From: Arcuatula senhousia
Taxonomy: Eukaryota; Mollusca; Bivalvia; Mytilida; Mytilidae
Length of the DNA stretch: 64,000 bases
Reading direction: 5' to 3'
Assembly: GCA_963971305.1 (NCBI GenBank)
Contig: OZ020307.1
Coordinates: 8,941,501-9,005,500 of the forward strand
Of this stretch, positions 1-12,660 are shown one piece after another. Under the pieces are notes generated by a model. It saw only the letters and a program-made list of their open reading frames with translations, did no database searches and had not been told where the DNA came from. Position 1 is the first letter of the stretch. Every line of letters starts with the position of its first letter. The position numbers and the translations under genes were made by a program.

Positions 1-1355
1 TTTGTCGACTTCCAAAAACCTTTGAAAGCATTCACAGAGAGAGCCTATGGAAAATTGTTAGATACAATGGAGTTCCATCAAAAATTGTAGACATTATAAA
101 GAGGTTTTACACCAACTTCACATGCAGCGTAGGAATATCAAATTCCAAGTCAAAACAGGTGTACGTCAGGGATTTGTCATGTCTTCTGTGCTTTTCATCA
201 TGGTTATTGATTTGGGTTATGAGAAAAAACAACTAGTGAGACAAAGAGAGGGATACAATGGAGGATCAAAATACCAAAACGCGTGTGTAAACAGTTAGAT
301 ATGCTATATATCGATATTTCAAGGAGTAAACTCTCATCAGTAGCATTTAAATCAAAACATTGGAAGGTCAAATTCCAAAACTGTTGAAAACGAAAAGTAC
401 TCAAAACCAAAACGTTCGAACAAGGAAGCCAAATCCATCACCGAGGATATCGACCATGCGCATTACATTGAATGAAACCTGGTGTTTTAAACAATTTTGA
501 ATTTAAAAATCGGACATTTCAGCGACAAAAATATAAGAAATTTTATGGTAAATCGTGTCAGACAAGTCTGACGACCAGGCCTGTGATTACCCTCGAGGAC
601 CTCTGGTCCACCAGCAGCGGTTATTAGAAATCATAGACTTTGCTGATGACTTAGCGCTGCTATTGCATACACATCAGCACATGCAGGAAAATACCCAACA
701 ACTATCTCAATATACCCAATACATCGGTCTAAAAATCAGTGAAACAAAAACCGAGGTAATGAAGCTGAATACTACCAACAGTCACCCTATACAGATATCT
801 AATAAAGACCTTCCAACGACTGATAGCTTCACCTACCTTGGAAACACAGTAAGAAATGATGAGAACCGGATTGGAAAGACACGCAAAGTTTTCATCTCCC
901 TTAACAACATCTGGAAGTCCAGTCAGTACAGCAAAACCACCAAGCTGAAGTTATACCAGAGCTGCGTATTTTCAACAATCTTATATGGCTCTGAGTGCTG
1001 AAGAATGACTGAACACGATCTGGCTAAGCATTTTGCAAGTCTTCTGGCCAAGAACTATCAGCAATGACGACCTACTTGCAGCTTTTAACCAACAGGATAT
1101 GGCCACCATCCTGCTTAGGAGACACTGGAAGTGGATAGGACATGTCATAAGAGACAGTACATCGCATATCAAAGCTGCTCTTTAGTGGAGACAAGAAGGA
1201 AAACGGAAGAGGGGAAGACCCCAAACACATGGAGACGAACAGTAGAAGGAGAGATGAGAAGTTGGGGCCATACTTGGGGAACCATAGAAAGGCTGACAAA
1301 AGATCGTCACCAATGGAGGACCTTTGTTGCTGCCCTATATGTCACCAGGAATTAA
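1..1355 (+). pseudogene. Decayed LINE (RTE-like) reverse transcriptase
   Basis: Remnant of a non-LTR retrotransposon polymerase, which copies its RNA into chromosomal DNA at a nick. Bases 1-115 encode the motif A region (VDFQK, then ESIHRESLWKIV after a one-base shift). Bases 155-215 encode the next block (GVRQGFVMSSVLF) in another frame. The catalytic FADDLALL block lies at about 639-662, inside the open stretch 555-1001, which continues with EVMKLN, FTYLGNTV and LYQSCVFSTILYGSEC. A stop follows at 999-1001. The distal part (FWPRTISNDDLL, WKWIGHVIR, KRKRGRPQT) continues in shifted frames to about 1355. The 5' part and the endonuclease lie outside the window or are lost. About 270-300 bp near 285-590 do not fit the polymerase and look like an insertion. 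I recognise the family from mollusc endonuclease/reverse-transcriptase LINEs; RTE is the likely clade but is unproven. Frameshifts and stops make it inactive. Confidence 0.85.
285..590. other. Unexplained insert inside the LINE polymerase
   Basis: The polymerase reads up to GIQW at about 240 and resumes just before the FADD motif at about 610. In this family those two points are normally separated by only a dozen or so residues. The AT-rich sequence between has no recognisable coding content and no obvious terminal repeats. It is probably an insertion or a rearrangement within the dead copy. Confidence 0.45.
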
Positions 1356-1375
1356 GGGCAGTAAGTAATTAAGTG

Positions 1376-1797
1376 AAATGAGTAGGATATAATTTCAGAA
1401 TGTTTTTTTTTTAGATTTTGTGAATTTGCATAGGAATTAAAGGGAATTAAAAAAAAGCAATTTCTTTAGAGACGAGAGTTCTCCTTTGCCCTTTTCACAA
1501 TGATAATGCCTTACTTTATTAAATAACATTGTTACATTTATCTTAAATTGTCTTATTACGTCAAGAGCAGATGATATTTAAAATCTTAAACCAATTTTTG
1601 CATGATTCTGCGTAAAGCAATCCCAAACTGTTAATTCGCTCAATAAAGTAGGACAAATCATGCAGATGAATTAGTGTAAATAACTTCGATTTAGGACATT
1701 TTAATTTTTAACTATGTATTTCCACCATTTTGGGGTATGTGTTCTTACCATTCTTTTTTGATTTTCCTTAATTATTTCAATATATGCAAATATACTC
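1376..1797. other. AT-rich spacer
   Basis: No gene, repeat or structured element was recognised between the end of the LINE and the first Penelope-like tail fragment. Confidence 0.5.
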
Positions 1798-1830
1798 GGA
1801 TGCCCCATTGGTATATCTGCTTCTTTTGAA
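1798..1830 (+). mobile_element. Penelope-like 3' tail fragment
   Basis: Short stretch reading TCGGATGCCCCATTGG and on to GCTTCTTTT. It matches the extreme 3' end of the Penelope-like element whose fuller copy ends at 33035. It faces a second copy on the other strand about 60 bp downstream, so the two 3' ends point at each other. Confidence 0.7.
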
Positions 1831-1888
1831 AAGTGGAGAGTGATTATATAACGTTCGTTTGCCTTTTTCTATCTAATATCCAAAAGTA

Positions 1889-2135
1889 TCGAAAGAAGCA
1901 GAGGTACCAATGGGGTATCCGAATGTCAAAAGTCCGAAAGGGCAGATACAAAACCAGTAAACACCAACAAGAACGGGACAAAAACAGACAACATGTAAAA
2001 CATGGAAACACAAAATAACTGAATATCAATCAACAACGCGAACTCCAGTCGAAACAAGAGTGAACTCTGGTGCTCCGGAAGAGTAAGCAGTTCCTGCTTA
2101 CTATAGCAAACCCGTCGCGTTGCAAAATCTAGGGT
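1889..2135 (-). mobile_element. Penelope-like 3' tail, 5'-truncated copy
   Basis: Read on the minus strand this is the same tail as 32,815-33,035: the GTTGC start, a conserved stem-loop (AAGCAG, 3-base loop, CTGCTT) at 2085-2099, a T-rich middle, then GGACTTTTGACATTCGGATA and the CCCCATTGGTACCTCTGCTTC end. No reverse transcriptase coding remains, as expected of a 5'-truncated retrocopy. Open frames here (about 61 codons on either strand) are incidental. Confidence 0.8.
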
Positions 2136-2264
2136 ACCATCTTCGAATAAGCCTGGTAGTAAAAACAGATTTTTAAGGTTTTACTGAATTCAAAACTAAT
2201 GCTTAGAAATTGATGCATGTTAATGCAAAGATGTTTATTGGATTGGCTTTGTTTCTCCATTTCT

Positions 2265-3390
2265 ACCTACCTAATGTCTGCAGTATAACTCGACGGTGGA
2301 GGTATGACAGATTACCGAGCTACCTAATGTCTGCAATATAACCTGAGGACAAAAAGATGACAGATAACTGAGTCACCTAATGTCTGCAGTACAACCCGAC
2401 GGCTGAGGGATGACAGATTTCAGAGCTACCTGATGTCTGCAGTATAATCCGACGGCAGAGGGATGACAGATTACCGAGCTACCTAATATATGCAATATAA
2501 CCCAATGGCGGAGGGAAGATGGATTGCTAAGCTACCTACTGTCTGCAGTATAACCTGAGGACAGAAGGATGACAGATAACTGAGTCACCTAATGTCTGCA
2601 GTATAACCCGACGGCGGAGGGATGACAGATTTCAGAGCTACCTAATGTCTGTAGTATAATCCGACGGCGAAAGGATGACAGATTTGAGAGTTACATAATG
2701 TCTGCAATATAAACTGATGGCGAAAAGATGAGAGATTACAGAGCTACCCAATGAATTATCTAGGACACTGCAGTATAACCCGACGGCGGAGGTATGACAG
2801 GTTACAGAGCTACCTAATTTACTACCGGAGTCACTGTAGTATAACCCTACGGCGTAATGGCAGATTAAAGAGCTACATAATGAACCACCTGGGTCATTGC
2901 AGTATTACCCGACGACGGAAGAATGACAGACTACAGAGCTATCTAATGTCTGCAGTATAAATCGACGACGGAGGGATGACAAACTACAGAGCCATCTAAT
3001 GTTTGTAGTATAACTCGACAGCGTAGAGATGACAGATTACAGAGCTACCTAATGAACCACCTGGGTTAATGCAGTATAACCCGACGGCGGAGAAATGACA
3101 GATTACAGAGCTACCTAATGTCTGCAGTATAACCCGACGGCGGAGGGATAAAAGATTACAGAGTTACCTAATTTCTTCAGTATAACCCGGCGGCGGAGGG
3201 ATAAGAGATAATAGATGTACCTAACGTTTGCAGTTTAACCCAACGGCGGAAGGTTGACATATTTTGGATCTACCTTATTTCTGAAGTATAACCCGACTAT
3301 GGAGGGGGCAGATTAAAGTGCTACCTTATGTCTGCAGTATAACCCGACGGCGGAGGTATGATAGATTAAAGACCTACCTAATGTCTGCAG
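2265..3390. repeat. 53-bp minisatellite, left block
   Basis: About 20 tandem units of roughly 53 bp. Each carries CTGCAGTATAACCCGACGGC followed by GGAGGGATGACAGAT and AGAGCTACCTAATGT. Units vary by point changes and small indels, and some contain a longer spacer with AACCACCTGGGT. It is more GC-rich than its surroundings. The array resumes at about 3833 after a LINE insertion. Confidence 0.93.
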
Positions 3391-3832
3391 ATTTACTCTA
3401 TTATATGGTTCAGAATGCTGGAGGTTAACACAAAAAGATGGCCAAAAATTGAAAGGTTTTTATTCTAGTTGCCTAAAAAAATTTGTAAGATCTACTGGCA
3501 AAAGAAGATAACAAACACCAATCTCTTTGAAAGAACAGGTCAGCAATGCATCATCACTACCATCAAACAGAAACAATTTAAATGGATAGGCCACATAATA
3601 AGAAAAGACCAAAATTCCATCACAAAAACAGCACTGAAATGGACACCAGCAGATGGTAAAAGAAACAGAGGACACCCAAGAGAAACATGGCGGCGGCACA
3701 TCGACAGTGAGGTCAGAAAGATTGGCAAAACCTGGAAAGAGCTAGAGAAGATTGCGATAGATCGACCCAAATGAAGACAACTGGTTTCAGCCTTGTGTGC
3801 CACCAGGAACGAAGAGGATAGGTAGATAGGTC
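3391..3832 (+). pseudogene. LINE (RTE-like) 3' end inserted in the minisatellite
   Basis: C-terminal part of a LINE polymerase of the same general family as the copy at 1-1355. It starts at LLYG-equivalent sequence (about 3397), with a frameshift near 3470. The open part 3469-3774 encodes FKWIGHIIRKDQNSITKTAL, KWTPADGKRNRGHPRETWRR and a stop after IAIDRPK, with SALCATRNEE readable beyond. It ends in a short simple repeat (GGATAGGTAGATAGGT), a 3' tail style typical of RTE elements. Minisatellite units lie on both sides, so this is a 5'-truncated insertion into the array. ATGTCTG flanks both sides, but that motif also belongs to the satellite unit, so it cannot be claimed as a target duplication. 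Not functional. Confidence 0.85.
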
Positions 3833-5235
3833 ATGTCTGAAGTTTAACTCAACGGTGCAGGGATAGGAGATAACAGATCTACCTAATGTCTGCAGTGTAA
3901 CTCGACGGCGAAGGGATGACGGATAACAGATCTACCTTATGTCTGCAGTATAACCCAACGGCGAAAGAATGACATATTATAGATCTCCTTAATTCTGCAG
4001 TGTAAGCCGACGGCGGAGGGATGACAGATTGAAGCGCTTTCTTATGTCTGCAGTATAACCCGACGGCGGAGGGATGACAGATCAAAGAGCTACCTAAGGT
4101 CTGCAGAATAACCCGACGGCGGAGGGATGGCAGATAACAGATCTTCCTAATGTCTGCAGTAAAACCCGACGGAGGAGGGATGACATATTATAGATCTCCT
4201 TTATTTCTGCAGTATAACCGACGGCGGAGGGATGACAGATAAAAGAGCTACCTAATGTCTGCAGTATAACACGACGGCGGAGGGATGACAGATAACATAG
4301 ATACCTAATGAACCACCTGGGTACCTGCAGTATAACCTGACAGCGGAGGGATGACCGATAACAGATCTACCTAATGAAGCAGTATAACACAACGGCGGAG
4401 GGATGACAGATAACAGAGATACCTAATTAACCACCTGGGTAACTGCAGTATAACCCGGCGGATGAGAAATCACAGATAACAGATCTACCTAATGAAGCAG
4501 TATAACACAACGGCGGAGGGATGACAGATAACAGAGATACCTAATAAACCACCTGGGTAACTGCAGTATAACCCGGCGGCGGAGAAATCACAGATAAAAG
4601 AGCTACCTAATGTCTGCAGTATAACACGACGGCGGAGGGATGACAGATAAAAGAGCTACCTAATGTCTGCAGTATAACACGACGGCGGAGGGATGACAGA
4701 TAACATAGATACCTAATGAACCACCTGGGTACCTGCAGTATAACCTGACAGCGGAGGGATGACCGATAACAGATCTACCTAATGAAGCAGTATAACACAA
4801 CGGCGGAGGGATGACAGATAACAGAGATACCTAATAAACCACCTGGGTAACTGCAGTATAACCCGGCGGCGGAGAAATCACAGATAAAAGAGCTACCTAA
4901 TGTCTGCAGTATAACACGACGGCGTAGGGATGACAGATAACAGAGATACCTAATAAACCACCTGGGTAATTGCAGTATAACCCGATGGCGTAGGGATGAC
5001 AAATAACAGATCTACATAATGAACCACCTGGGTAATTGCAGTATAACCCGAAGGTGGAGGGATGACATATAACAGATCTACCCAAATGAACCACCTGGGT
5101 AACTGCAGTATAACCCGACGGCGGGGGGATGACAGATTACAGAGTTACCTAATGAACCACCCGGGTAACATCAGTTTAACCCGACGGCAGAGGAATGGCA
5201 GATAACAAATCTACCTAATGAACCACCTGGAACAG
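3833..5235. repeat. 53-bp minisatellite, right block
   Basis: Continuation of the 53-bp array with about 25 units. Here many units alternate between the short junction (CCTAATGTCTGCAG) and a longer one (CCTAATGAACCACCTGGGTA), giving a compound period. The last clear unit ends near 5230, where unique AT-rich sequence begins. Confidence 0.92.
4254..4925. repeat. Higher-order duplication within the 53-bp array
   Basis: A multi-unit block starting at the CTGCAGTATAACACGACGG unit near 4258 recurs starting near 4669. Unit types come in the same order: long-junction unit, CTGACAGC unit, AATGAAGCAG short unit, then GGAGAAATCACAG unit. The first copy holds one extra pair of units. This points to recent multi-unit unequal exchange. 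Confidence 0.75.
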
Positions 5236-8200
5236 AAATTAAAACATAAAATCTTAACAGCAAAAGATGAGCCGCTTTGATTTCTCCACATTTTTGTTCA
5301 TATGTTTTCATAAAATTCGACTGACTTTCTAAATTTGTTATTACCGTAACGACAGTATATATCGTTCAATTGTCAATGTTTTCAAGAAATCAACTCTTAC
5401 ACATCACTTGAAAATAAAGAAAGGAAAATTTATGTATTGTATTTTTAGTCTTGGGCCAATGCAATACGGCGAGCAGCGACCTCTGGTCATGTTGAAGACT
5501 ACTGGCTGTTTTTCATTGTGATTTTTTTAAATTGCCGTTTCTTTATTTTGGTTGTGTCGTGTACACGTATTCCAAGTTTACTTATCGTCTATTGAATGTA
5601 AATTGATAAAGGATCTTAAAATAATTGTAGAAAGAAAGAGAGGCATTCATAAATATCTAAGAGGTATTTTACTTAAGTTTCTAGGTAATAGACAATCAAG
5701 AAAATGTTGAGTTGTTGGCTTAAGTCTACTAATAAAAGGGCACCAAGTAACTGACGCAACACACACAGGACCACTGGATTGTTTGTATCAGGTATAGAAT
5801 GGGACAACCCTGTCATACTGCATGCCGTGGACGTCAGGCTATAATGCAAAAAACCTGTGGTTACCACCTGAGTAGGACCTGTAGGATCCCATCTCATGCG
5901 AAATCTGTTACATCAGGAGATGGACATGACAGGGGTTGAGTATTGAAAAAGAGACACAAAGAAAAAAGTACATGCTCTGTCATAGCATTTGAAAGATGAG
6001 TTATGAAATCTGTCATATAATAATTACTATAGATGCAAGCAAGAAAATTGAAATATTCTGTCTCCCTTTTTTTCAAACAAATGAGTTTTATAATGTAAAA
6101 ATAGTGCAAGGGTATTACTGGTCTAAATACCTTCAGACGGTTGCCTTAGCCATTACTGTCGTACAGATAGGGGTAATGGTTTTTATAATGGAGATTCCTC
6201 TCATATATCACGTCCAAAACAATAAGACATTGTAATAGTATCATTCGAGGGATCATATTTATTGTCTTCTTTCTGATAGAACTCACAGACAAAAGTAATT
6301 GAAATGATACAAGCCTATAAAACAGATTTACTTCACATTATAGAAAATTAATATGTGAAATGTAGAGCTAGTTACCCGGCAAGTCTGTCAGGAGAGCAAG
6401 AGGTCTCCATTAGGATACAGTCACGACGCTAATAGGCATTGCTTTTCTATTATTTCTCTATGCATTACAGAAAATAATTTGAAAAGAGACATTGAGAGAA
6501 GATGAATAGGTGGTCAGGGCATTAGTATCTCTGTAAACTTCAATAACAGTCTCCACTACACTCCTGCCCTCGCTGTAATTGACAATTAAAAAGGCTGTCC
6601 TCACTAAATTGTATCATTATAGAAAACACTCAGATAACATCTACGTAACAAATAAATAAAATAAATATAATTTATATGTCAGTTTGTAAGACAATGAATT
6701 CTACGATTTGATTGACAATTTTATCTACTTGTAATTATTTCCTTAAGTATGATAAAGACGATAGGTTTGTCTGTGTCCGAAATAGCAAAGTCCATCAGAC
6801 AAAAAGTCAAATAGCAATTGAATTATTACAATTGGTAGATATATTTCCATTCGTTATACTCACTGATATTGGTCTTCTAATTATCTGCTGTATAACACAA
6901 TATGAATTGCTATAGATTTGTTATACTTCAAAGCCAGTATGAAAAAAAAAACTTTTAACGTTTAATGCTAAGTTATGAATTTGGATTACTAAATAATGTA
7001 CTTTTCTTTTATTGTGACATCCAATTAAGTAGGTCTATGGACTCCCTTATAGTTAAAGAAATCTTTCTCTCTCTCGATATTGTGTGGTTTCTCCGCTAAT
7101 GTCTTACCCTTCTTTAAAATTGTTTAAATCTTGTGGGTCATTTGAGGCATCAATTATAGGAAGCCAAATTTGGTTGGTTGCTCGGGGGTTGGTAGGTTTT
7201 TTCCTTAAAAAGATCGTATGCATAAATTGGGACACAACCCCATGCATAAATGGTAAAAACAAGAAAGAAAATACACACGGCCTCCAATGTGCTCTCGATC
7301 GTGCAATATATATGGTGTCAGATCAATGGTCGTTTACGGGAACTTTATTCAGGCCGGTATTTTCTTTACTTGAAAATTACTTCGTTTATTTAGCTTGCGC
7401 TTATAAAGGACATCTTTTCATATGCTGATTTGTGATTGTGTTTTCTGTTTGGATATTTATTGTCTTTATATGTCTTTTTCTACACTTTCATTGTGTCTAT
7501 TTTCTGACTGATTTCATTAAGGGGAGATAAGCCTCGTCAACGAAATAGATTTACTGTTGTTATTGTCCATTATGGATCAGTCAGGGATTTTCTCTTTTTC
7601 CATTTTCTGATTGATTTCCAGGGAAGACCGTTCATCCAGGATTAACTTAAATCTCTACAAATGAAATGACACAAACTATAATTATACTTTTAATAGATTT
7701 CCTAGAAAGAGCCTTTATTTTATGTGTTCACTAATCTGCAGGCTTTAAAATGTATTAGTCTCTTTAATTATTGAAAGGATTCTCCTTAAACTGTCAAATT
7801 AAATGCATAATATGTGTATATAATACGCAGTAATACTCTGGAATAAGTCCTCTGTAATTCGACATCTGACATCTGGTCTTGTTTTGTCTCGCGGGACACT
7901 GCGACCTCACAGAGTCTAACAAATGGCTTAAAATCCCTTTAAGTAATACAAAATCATTGTAGAATTTAAAACAATGCTGGAAAATGAGACCGATCCGATC
8001 TGGGAGGTTGAGAGATTCATTTGACAAGTAATAGAGAAGATTTTAGCTAAGATTGAGCCTTGAAAGTCCCAGAGGAAGATAGCTTCAATGTTAAATACTT
8101 CAACCAAGCACAAAAATAGTTAGTTTCAATTAAAAAGCGAGATTATCAAATTTCTCCATCAAAATATAATTAAAAATAGTGTCAAAAATTGATTAAGCTT

Positions 8201-11200
8201 ATTTCACGCTGAATGAAATGTCATTGAATCAAAATTCAATTGAATCCGTTGAAGAATGTTGGTTTGTGTTAGTAAGATCATTGAATGATGAAATACAATC
8301 AAACTGTTTTGTTAAATCAACTTAGTCCTGGCAGTAGATTGTTTTTAATATTTTTTTAAACAGCATATATATTATTCCTCCGTTTAAGGCTTTCGTTATA
8401 TTCAAAGCATTTGAGACACAGAGTTAAACTATGTACCACACAAAAACTAATTATGAACCTTATTGAAAAGTTTCTTTAAAAAAAAACTTAGAAAATATCA
8501 AAGAACATAGTTTGAAATCAAACAAACAGCTAAGATTCATTGTAAGTCAAGATTGCAAGTACAATGTATAAAAAGCACCAAAAACAACTGGCATTGTGAA
8601 TTTAAGGTCGAATCATGTTAAGCAAAAGACAAAGATTTAGGTTGAAAAAATACTAAATGTGCAGGTTATAAGGTTTAATATTTTTGCTTAGGCAGGACAA
8701 GCTTCGTTTTGTGTTTTGTCTTCGTTGATTTTTCCATATCAATGGCCCGTAAATTTTGGTGGTATATTACCTTGTCTCTTTACACGACTGTCAATATATC
8801 CCCTCAGCACAATTACTTTAATGGATAGATTTTGATGAAATGATGGAAGCATAATATACGAAGAAGTTTATAGAGACACTTTTTTTAATCCCTCCGGATT
8901 ATTGAAAGAATTTTACCAAATGTCCAATGTGAAGCGGATGATATTCTCAGAGAGGTCCCTTACAGTAGTTATTCAATTTGTTATTTTTTAAATATAAAGG
9001 GTTTCATAAACATAAATTTAAGACAGAATAAAACTCGTATAAGACATTCTTTAGAAAAGTGATCATCAAATTCTTTCTTCTGAGGGCCACTGTTTGACAC
9101 GCTGTCAATCTTGAAGATCTTGTCAATTAGAAAACACTTGTTATATTTGCTAAAAAACTATTCAAGTGTTCCGTTAATCAGTTAATTATATTATAGTCTG
9201 ACACAGCTGTGTCAAGTAATCCGATGTACAAATTACAGATAATTTATCAAATATTAAATAAATGATCGAAATTATTCAATTTTCTGTCTTCGACTCTTCA
9301 TTATTTGTTAATAACGTTATAATGAAGACACCAAGAGAGAAGCGACCCTTAAACTTCGTAAATAGAATTTAAATCGTTCATAATTCTCCATTCATTCCAT
9401 TGCTATATTGGTGACACTAAATGTATTTATTTAAAACAAATCAAATAAAATGAACGCCACCCTCAAGTGAATGAAAAAAATCTTTATATATTAAATATAT
9501 CCACTAGATTAACACTTAATTTACCAAGATCTGCAATGTCAAATATTAAATTACTTTTCTTCACAAATCTCACTTCATGTTTAGAATTATAACATTTTTG
9601 GGGCAGAGATAATTAAAAGAACACCCGTATTGGAAACTGTCAAAAACCCTTGTTTGTTTTAACGTTTAAACGGAGCTGTATTACGTGTCAGGATTACTGC
9701 ACGACTTACTCTTACTTGGGTAAACATCCACTGTGCTTCACATCATAATCTAAGCACCAAATAATAAAGGAAACACCATCTACAATCAGAGAGAATGCCA
9801 CGGCGTGCCATCGTCCTGAACGGTTACTTCAGAGCGGGTACTCGTGTTTCATCTCAGTGTTGTTTGAATAACAATAAAACAGTTCTTATAATTAATTGCA
9901 AAGCAGCATAAGATTGCAAATTGGGCTTGCCACCTGTGTGACCAATTCATATATTTAATTTGCTCTCCCAATTTTAGAAAAAAAAACTTCTGCTCAAAGA
10001 ATAGTATTTCAATTCTTGCAACATTAAAAATTCTTCAATCCAAACATTTTCTCTGAATAATGTTTAAACTTGAAAAAGAAAGAATAAAACTATAACATTC
10101 GATACTATCTACCCCTGAGAATTGAAGGAATCAAAATAACAACAAAATCAGAGCAATACATTTCAACGCCTGATGCGTTTTACGTCTATTAAAGACTTAG
10201 AGCTAGACCGACCTTTTACCTTAAAAGGGGTGGGACTAGAATTTTTTATCTGGTCAGGAAAAAAAATGGAAAAGGGGCCTGGACAACACAGTTTTTCATT
10301 ATCAACGTTATTTTATATAGCAAAAAGCCTTCTTCAGAATAAACGTTCTCAAATTCTGATGCCAGAATATTTTTTTCATCACAAAGCAGATTTGAAATAT
10401 TTCAAGTGAAAAATTAACGTTAAAAAGAATACAAATATATATATATTTGGAAATAGATTTTAATTTTTAAAGAACTTATGTATCAGAATTTTGACATGTA
10501 TCTTGGAGAGAAAGTGATCGGATCTTCGTGTAATAAATGATCAAAGCGTGGTTCTATAAGTACCGATCCAGTTAACAGTGTTACGAGGTATAAACATAAT
10601 ATTCAATTACCTCATTGGAAGAAGAAATGAGATATCTGGTTTTGAAGAACTCTAAATCCTATTATTCCAAAAACTATTAAGATTAACGTTAAGCAAAAAA
10701 CAAATCATAAAATGAAATACGAAACAGGTCTTTTACACAAATTAGCTTATTTAATGAAAAACTGGAGTGAAAGGTCACGCTAATTACTTCGTACTTTTGT
10801 CACAAGAAAACAGATCTTAAATCAATTAGTTTGGGTTGAAAACTCAGACATGGCTAAAAAACAACTGAAAAATTCGAGAAGTTCATTAAGTGAAATAGAT
10901 ACGTTTGTCTTGGTTGTTCATATTGGGCCGTCAATAACATTACTAAAATACTTCAGCTCTATTTGAAAACTTATATCCTTGATTTCAGTTGAACTTCGTT
11001 ATCTATATCTTAAGAGATTGCTCATCGAATTTGTCCCTAACCACATCACATTTAAAGTAAAGACATCTTAAATCTATATAAAAAAAAATAAATTTAAGTG
11101 ACAGGAATTTTCGGTAATAGTTTTTTGACACTAACAACTTCATTAGTATTCCTCTGCGGTCTCATGGTACACTATATTTGTCTATCAAATATTGATTTAT

Positions 11201-12085
11201 CTTTAATAATTCAATGAGCAAAGTACACAAAACATTACAATTCAGTAGTTTTTATTTTTGTATTATTTTATTCAATTTTATTTAATTTTCAAATCAATAA
11301 ACCGATTTATCCACAAAAGGAAACAATATAAGCAAACACTTACACGACCCAGACAATAGGGATGTGCCAGGTGCAGGTCTTCTGAATGTTTGTTTTTCTG
11401 TTTGCCTCATCTCGGACCAGACGCTTGTAATTTGTTATAGTTTGTGGTGAACATAGGCCACCATCTAATTAGGACCGATTATTGGGTTTATCCGTAGCTT
11501 GAGCAAATTCCTTTTCCTATTGAATATTTGACCACCTAAGCTGCATCTGTTCTGTCTAATAAAAAGAAGTGGAAGAACGTATTTGATTTAACAAGGAAAT
11601 GTTAGGAATTAATATGATGCAGATTAAACCTGTGGCGCTCCCGAAGTTTGAACGTATCCTTAAATATTTTACAAAGCTAAAATAATTTTTCAAATGTTTA
11701 TTGGGCAATTAATTAAAAAAAACTCTTATTCGAAAATAAAAACAAACTAGCTCTTCTTGTGGGTCATGTGTGCGCTTAATGACGTCCGAAATTTTCAAAG
11801 AAATAAGCATTAAAAAGACGCAGAAAGTCCGGGAAACCGCGCGTGTTTAACCGGACGTTGAAGGAAAATTGAGCCCATAGTACAACTAGAATATTGACAT
11901 TTCTACCATTATCGCTCCCTAAGGGAGCGTAATAAGAAGTCTTTCCAAGTGATATAAACCAATCAAGCAACAAAGCATCTGTCCAAAATTTAAAAATATT
12001 CCCATCAATTTCCATCATTGCATCTAAGATCTTTAACTTTTAAAAAAAGGGAAGCAAGATACTTCGGGCAAAAACCATTCAGATA
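5236..12085. other. Unique AT-rich region, no gene recognised
   Basis: No recognisable protein domain, RNA gene or tandem repeat in about 6.8 kb. Short open frames (for example 7084-7428 and 5996-6235) have no motif I recognise and resemble chance frames in AT-rich DNA. A 7-bp perfect hairpin (CGCTCCC, 3-base loop, GGGAGCG) sits at 11913-11929. Introns or regulatory DNA of a gene outside the window are possible but cannot be shown. Confidence 0.5.
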
Positions 12086-12660
12086 TAACCCTTTAAGGTT
12101 AATGCAGACAGGTGTCACATGACTTTTGTACCTTTAAAATGCAAATTTTAAGACCAGTGTCTATAAAGTCAATAATAAAGAATAGAACATTTGAATTTAT
12201 TGAAATGAGTAATAAATATTCAGTTGTTTATAACAATTGCATCTATCCTTTCTTGAATAAGGCAATTTTGTCAAAAACAAGGGAGATAACACACTACAAA
12301 ATTTCCCTAAATTTACAATGGAATTGAATAGTAGATAAAAATCTAACCTGGTGACCCCCTGTTTTCTATGTTTTATTTTAACATATAGGTAAAAATATAA
12401 CTTTTGACAAAATAAAAACAAGATCCTATTGTAAGGATTTTTTCTGAGACATGATTTTATGCCTAAAATTTGGCCTTTCCTATATAATCTATTGTAATTC
12501 AGGCATACTTAAACCACTTATATTGCAAAAACGAGCATGGTGACCTATCCTTATTTTTATTTTAAATAAAGGATATTAATAACATGTTTCATTTTAGACC
12601 ATAAAATCAAATGTTTAATGACAGAATTTTTTTCAGTATAGGTGTCCACATTAACCTTAA
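12086..12660. mobile_element. Possible MITE with short inverted ends
   Basis: The left end reads CCTTTAAGGTTAATGCAGACA at about 12091. The right end, reverse complemented, reads CCTTAAGGTTAATGTGGACA at about 12643-12662. The match covers about 20 bp with a few differences and encloses about 550 bp of AT-rich non-coding sequence. No target duplication was identified, so this is only a candidate. Confidence 0.4.

Noticed and set aside
3384..3842. ATGTCTG direct repeat as target duplication of the LINE insertion
   Set aside because: ATGTCTG is part of every minisatellite unit, so it would be present on both sides regardless.
7084..7428. 114-codon plus-strand frame as a host gene
   Set aside because: No domain, signal or splice context recognised, and composition is as expected for chance frames in AT-rich DNA.
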